Assembly: GCA_032622095.1 (NCBI GenBank)
Contig: CP136068.1
Coordinates: 163,075,465 to 163,139,464 of the forward strand
Direction of reading: 5' to 3'
Length of the DNA stretch: 64,000 bases
Origin: Siphonodentalium dalli
Taxonomy: Eukaryota; Mollusca; Scaphopoda; Gadilida; Siphonodentaliidae
Below are positions 54,601 to 60,600 of this stretch, piece by piece. Each line of letters begins with the position of its first letter. The first letter of the stretch is position 1. The notes below the pieces were generated by a model, which worked only from the letters and a program-made list of their open reading frames with translations, searched no databases and was not told where the DNA came from. Made by a program: the position numbers and the translations under genes.

Positions 54601-57600
54601 GGAGGGGCTTTATATTAATAACTCCTGTCAAGTTGTCAACTTTATAACGGGAATTGGGGGGGGATTCATTGTCTGTTGACAAGTTTATTCCGGGAAGTTT
54701 AACTATTGCTCAGCAACCCACACGGGCCAGTGCACAGAGTGCAGTTTCCAGTGTTGACGTGACATGGGGAAAGACATACATGTAGATTGATATGATATAG
54801 GTTGAGATCACTCTGGTTAACAGTGAAATAAAATTGCAGCAATAGCAGTAAGACAGGCATCAAAGTTTTGCCGCCGGTTGTAAATGACATGTCATTGACA
54901 AAGTAGGTCACTTGCTGAATGACGTGTACTGTTGAAATAGTCATTAAAATTGAGGTAAGGTCAGGTCTGTGCTTTGATCAGTGGACCACTAGCGACTGAT
55001 TGATCTATTAATACAATGTGTTTCAAGAAGATGGCATTGTATTGTCCACACATGAGTCGGAGTTAAAGGGTTCGTGGAGACAACACACAATTTTTTTTTT
55101 TCATAATCAATAATGAAAGTGTCAATGACACTGTAGCTCAACTTGGAAAGGGAATAATTTAATGTGTTACTGTGGAGTGATTAGGAATGTGGAAAGTTGA
55201 ATGTCTAATTTACTAGTTTATCAACATGAAGAGATATATATATACATGCATATAAAAGTAAAATCTAAGATGGTTGCTGGTGGCTATGTTTTCCAACAAT
55301 TCAAAAACATTTGAGAGCTTTAGTCATGCAAAGAGTAGAATCCAAGATGGCTGCTGGCAGCCATGTTTTAATGCCGAATAACACCAAAATGACTCGTTCC
55401 CATCTACATGTCAAAAGTCAAGACAAATTTCATAATGATCTGACCAAATGTACGACCTGTAGCCCATGCCAAAGGATTTAGTCATGCAAAGAGTAAAATC
55501 CAAGATGGCTGCTGGTGGCCATGTTTTTTGGCCGAATGACCCCAAAATTACTTGTTCCCATCTACATGTCAATATTAACATCCATGACAAATTGTATGAT
55601 GATCAGATGAACAGTACAACCTGTAGCCCGTGCTAATGGATTGAATTTTGAAATCTAATATGGCCGCTGTCGGCCATGTTTTTTGTCCGAATGACCCCAA
55701 AATGACTCGTTCCCATCTATATTCCAATTTCAACAGCCATGACAAATTTTATGATGATCAGACTAAAGGTACGACCTGTAGCCTGTGCTAAAGGATATAG
55801 TCATACAAAGAGTAAAATCCAAGATGGCTGCTGGCGGCCATGTTTTTTGGCCGAATGACCCCAAAATTACTCGTTTCCCATTTAGATGTGATTGTTAACA
55901 TCCATGACAAATTTCATGATGATCCGACCAAAGGTACGACCTGTAGCCCGTGCTAAAGGATTTAGTCATGCAAAGAGTAGAATCTAAGATGGCTGCCAGC
56001 GGCCATGTTTTTTGGCCGAATGACCCCAAAATTACTCGTTCCCATCTACATGCTGCTGGTGGCCATGTTATTTGGCCGAATGACCCTAAAATGACTCATT
56101 CCCATCTACATGTCATTATTAACATTCATGACAAATTTTATGATGATCAGAATAAAGGTACGACCTGTAGCCCGTGCTAAAGGATTTAGTCATACAAAGA
56201 GTAAAATCCAAGATAGCTGCTGGCGGCCATGTTTTTTTGCCGAATGACCCCAAAATTACTCGTTCCCATCTACATGTCAAAATTAACATCCATGACAAAT
56301 TTCATGATCATCAGGCGAAGAGTACGACATGTGGCCCGTGCTAATCGGATTAAATTTTGAAATCAAAGATGGCCACTGGCGGCCATGTTTTTTGTCCTAA
56401 TGACCCCAAAATGACTCGTTCCCATTTACATTCCAATTTCAACAGCCATGACAAATTTTATGATGATCCGACCAAAGGTACGACCTGTAGCCCGTGTCAA
56501 AGGATTTAGTCATGCAAAGAGTAAAATCAAAGATGGCTGCCAGCGGCCATGTTTTTGGCCGAATGACCCCAAAATTACTCGTTCCCATCTACATGCTGCT
56601 GGTGGCCATGTTATTTGGCCGAATGACCCTAAAATGACTCGTTCCCATCTACATGTCATTATTAACATTCATGACAAATTTTATGATGATCAGAATAAAG
56701 GTACGACCTGTAGCCCGTGCTAAAGGATTTAGTCATACAAAGAGTAAAATCCAAGATAGCTGCTGGTGGCCATGTTTTTTGGCCGAATGACCCCAAAATT
56801 ACTCGTTCCCATCTACATGTCAAAATTAACATCCATGACAAATTTCATGATCATCAGGCGAAGAGTACGACCTGTGGCCCGTGCTAATGGATTAAATTTT
56901 GAAATCAAAGATGGCCGCTGGCGGCCATGTTTTTTGTCCTAATGACCCCAAAATGACTCGTTCCCATCTACATTCCAATTTCAACTACCATGACAAATTT
57001 CATGATGATCAGACTAAAGGTACGACCTGTAGCCCGTGCTAAAGGATTTAGTCATACAAAGAGTAAAATCCAAGATGGCTGCTGGTGGTCATATTTTTTG
57101 GCCGAATGACCCAAAAATGACTCGTTCCCATCTACATGTCATTGTTAACATCCATGACAAATTTTATGATGATCCGACCAAAGGTACGACCTGTAGCCCG
57201 TGTCAAAGGATTTAGTCATGCAAAGAGTAAAATCTAAGATGGCTGCCGGCGGCAATGTTTTTTGGCCGAATGACCCCAAAATTACTCGTTTCCCATCTAC
57301 ATGTCAATATTAACATCCATGACAAATTTCATGACAATAAGACGAACAGTACGGCCTGTAGCCCGTGCTAATGGATTGAATTTTGAAATCCAAGATGGCG
57401 GCCATGTTTCTTTTCCGAATGACCCCAAAATGACTCGTTCCCATCTACATGTCAATGTCAACATCCATGACAAATTTCATAATAACCGTTAATGACACAT
57501 TTAACACATGCTACACTGGCTGTTATGCCCCCGAGATACTTACAGTAATGCTCTAAATAATCAACTCCTTAACCACAGCAGAATTATGGGTAACTTTTCA

Positions 57601-60600
57601 GGATTTAGTCAGAAATATGGCTTGTTGCCATTCATTGGAAAGCTCTCACTGAGAGCTTTTATCAAGCCATATTTCAGACTAATTCCTGAAAAGTTATCCA
57701 TAATTCTGCTGTGGTTAAGGAGTCGATTATTTAGAGCATTACTGTATTTTTCTATTTTTCAGACCCCTACAACTCGATAAATCTTGTGCTGCTACCTTAG
57801 TGTCCACATTCGGGCTTCTTTGTAGTCTTTGTTATATATCACTGTATCATTTAGAGGGTGTCACCCAGGAACCAGCCTGAAGGGCAATTTTGGGAGACAT
57901 CAGAGCTTGTGTTATCATGGTTCTCATTTAGAGTTATGTTAACCCTTTACCCAACAAAACGGCCAAAACCGGCCAAATAAAGCTTCAACAGCCTAAAATA
58001 TCTTCGGTCTGTCTCAATAGAACCATACAAATATGGATATCATTGGAACCGGCTCCTTGACCACATTGTGATAGTTACAGTTATGCCCTGTGCCAATGCA
58101 TTCTCTTATATATGCGAGTCGACCATAGGTCGCCTCGCATATATAAGAGAATGCATTGGCCTAAAAAAAATCTTTTTTTAACACTTTTTACCATTTTTTC
58201 TTACATTCTTTAACAATTTTATAATTTTTAATGTGTTAATCCAATGCATTCTCTTATATATGCGAGGCGACCTATGGTCGACTCGCATATATAAGAGAAT
58301 GCATTGGCACAGGGCCGTTCTGTTGGGTAAAGGGTTAAAACTGGTAATGTTAACTACAGATGGGCAACTCATTAAACTACCGTAATAAATTTGAATGTCT
58401 CATTTTTGGGACTTGATTGAGAAAAAATTAAGGTGAGAATTAGTTATCGCAAGACCTGCATTTAACCTGTTTAATCGTTTGCAACATTTTCATTTTAGAT
58501 AACCTCCAGGCGAACTGAATGATCGCCTCAATTTTGCAGGCCTGTAAATAGGTGGTTGTTGCGACAAAACATGTGTGAAAATGATATTAAGCAACACAAA
58601 AGCCTCAATTCTAAAACTTGGGAAGGGAAGATACATGTACATGTACCTGAAGATGTAATCTGCCTGAGATGGTACAGTAATCGCCAAAATAACCTGGCCA
58701 TCATAGATTGAGCTACAGCGAGCAGTCCTTGGGGCGGAGAACATGTCTGAGCCATTTTTCGTTCCGGTCCATGTCTCTGGCAGAAACTGAAAAAAAAATC
58801 AGGATTGGTAAACACCACTTATAACTATAATGTTAATATATAACTATTAACCCTTTTAAGATGGGAGTTGCGCTCGCAATGACCCTAATAATAACCGCCA
58901 ACCCTAAACTTTTTATTGATATTTTGAGAAAAAGGCAAATTTTCTTTTTAAAAAAACGTTTTTACCCACCAATGCTCATAAATATTGATGATCTTTAGTG
59001 TGCAAAACACATGATTTCTAACATATCCCTGTGAAAAGTAGTAACCATGAAGTGACAGCTGTCTAAAAAGTTAAAACCCCAGGTGTGATTGGTTGTGGAT
59101 TGATGGCCATGATTTTTGCGATTTTAATTTCTTGAGAGTGGATCTCAGACCTGCTTTATGCCTTGTTTGGGTCTTACATGTACATGTATGGAATATAGGA
59201 ACACTATCAACCAGTCCCCTGCGAACCGTTCGAGGTTCGATTCGAAACCGCCGTGATGATTCGGTCCGGTTCGAAACCTTAGACGGGATTCGTTTATATC
59301 GAACCTTTTCTTTAGTCCCGCAAAATGAGCAAATATTGCATGTCTGCCCGTTTCTCCTCCATCTCTCTCTTTTTTGAATTCCGTAAACTGGCTGAAACTG
59401 AATAGATATTTCCGAGCAGCACTTCTGTGTCAACAATTGGATTCAACCAATCACAGTGAGGAGAGGGTGTGGTCATTGTTTATCAGCATAAATGATCGAC
59501 ATGATTATGTAACCTGATGTGCTTTGTCTTGTGACTGTGACACTTAATTGCTACAACATGACGTCAGCACGCTTTGATCTTTGTCGTGTGTCGTCGCAGT
59601 TATAGATTGACGGTCGAGTGCTTTATTTCTTGCTACAATTTAGTTGTCTGTTAATAGTTACCGAGTGTCGACATTACAATAATAATATGCCATACGGGTA
59701 ATTAATTTATTTACAAGAGAAAATTCCCCCTGCACAGTGCTTATTTGGGACCCTACGTGTGTTACTTTTCCGATAATAAAAAATCGTAAGTCACTTGCAA
59801 AAACAGAAAAGATCAGAACACAAAATGCGTAGATTTGAAACCAAAGTCGCGAACGAATAAACAGACTACCCATCTCTAATATAAAATAATTCTTTGTTAT
59901 GTAATTATCTTATAGTGTAGATGGGAAATACTTAAATAACCGTTGATTTTACTATAATAATGTCCACTAACAGTTCTGATTGTCCACTCTATCATGAGTC
60001 TTCGACAACAAGGTCGGTGTTTGGGTTCGAGGTTCGGTTCGATTCGAAACCGAGACGATGATTCGGTTTCAAGGTTCGGTTCTACCTAAAATTTAAGGTT
60101 CGCAGGGCCCTACTATCAACAGATATGGTGGGTGTGTATGCAGTGTTCGCGCTGTCGGTAGCCAAATTAGCCAATGGCTAATATTTTTCGAATTTGGCTA
60201 AACTTTTGGCTAAACTTTTTTTGAACCCAAATGGAGACTGATAGCATGGAGCCAGAAAGCTAATTAATAAAAGCGCTCAATAGATTGACATTCAAGACGA
60301 TGAATTATCGTACAAAGGGAAAGCCGATCGACAACTCTATCAACCAAGCGATCATAAAGTGATATGCAATCATCTTTAGTTTTCACAAGACGGACATTCA
60401 AAGACGCATGGACATTAAACCGACCGTGGTTGAATTATGACAATGTGAAGAAAGCAATGTTTTGTAAAGTGCATTGACGCCGGAATATAAGCAATTTGTT
60501 CGTAACATTTGCAGGCTGTTTTAATCTGGAGAAAGATTACGTCACTCTGCACGAAGCAGCAAAAGGTCATTATTAATTTTTACATTTAATCCCATAATCC

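Noticed and set aside
54165-54660. Complete hAT element around CGATACGATACGTATCGCGA
   Set aside because: Only one subterminal region is visible; I found no matching second end or target duplication.
59071-59436. 121 aa frame
   Set aside because: Overlaps the end of a hAT MITE; peptide arises from GGTTCGAAACC repeats.
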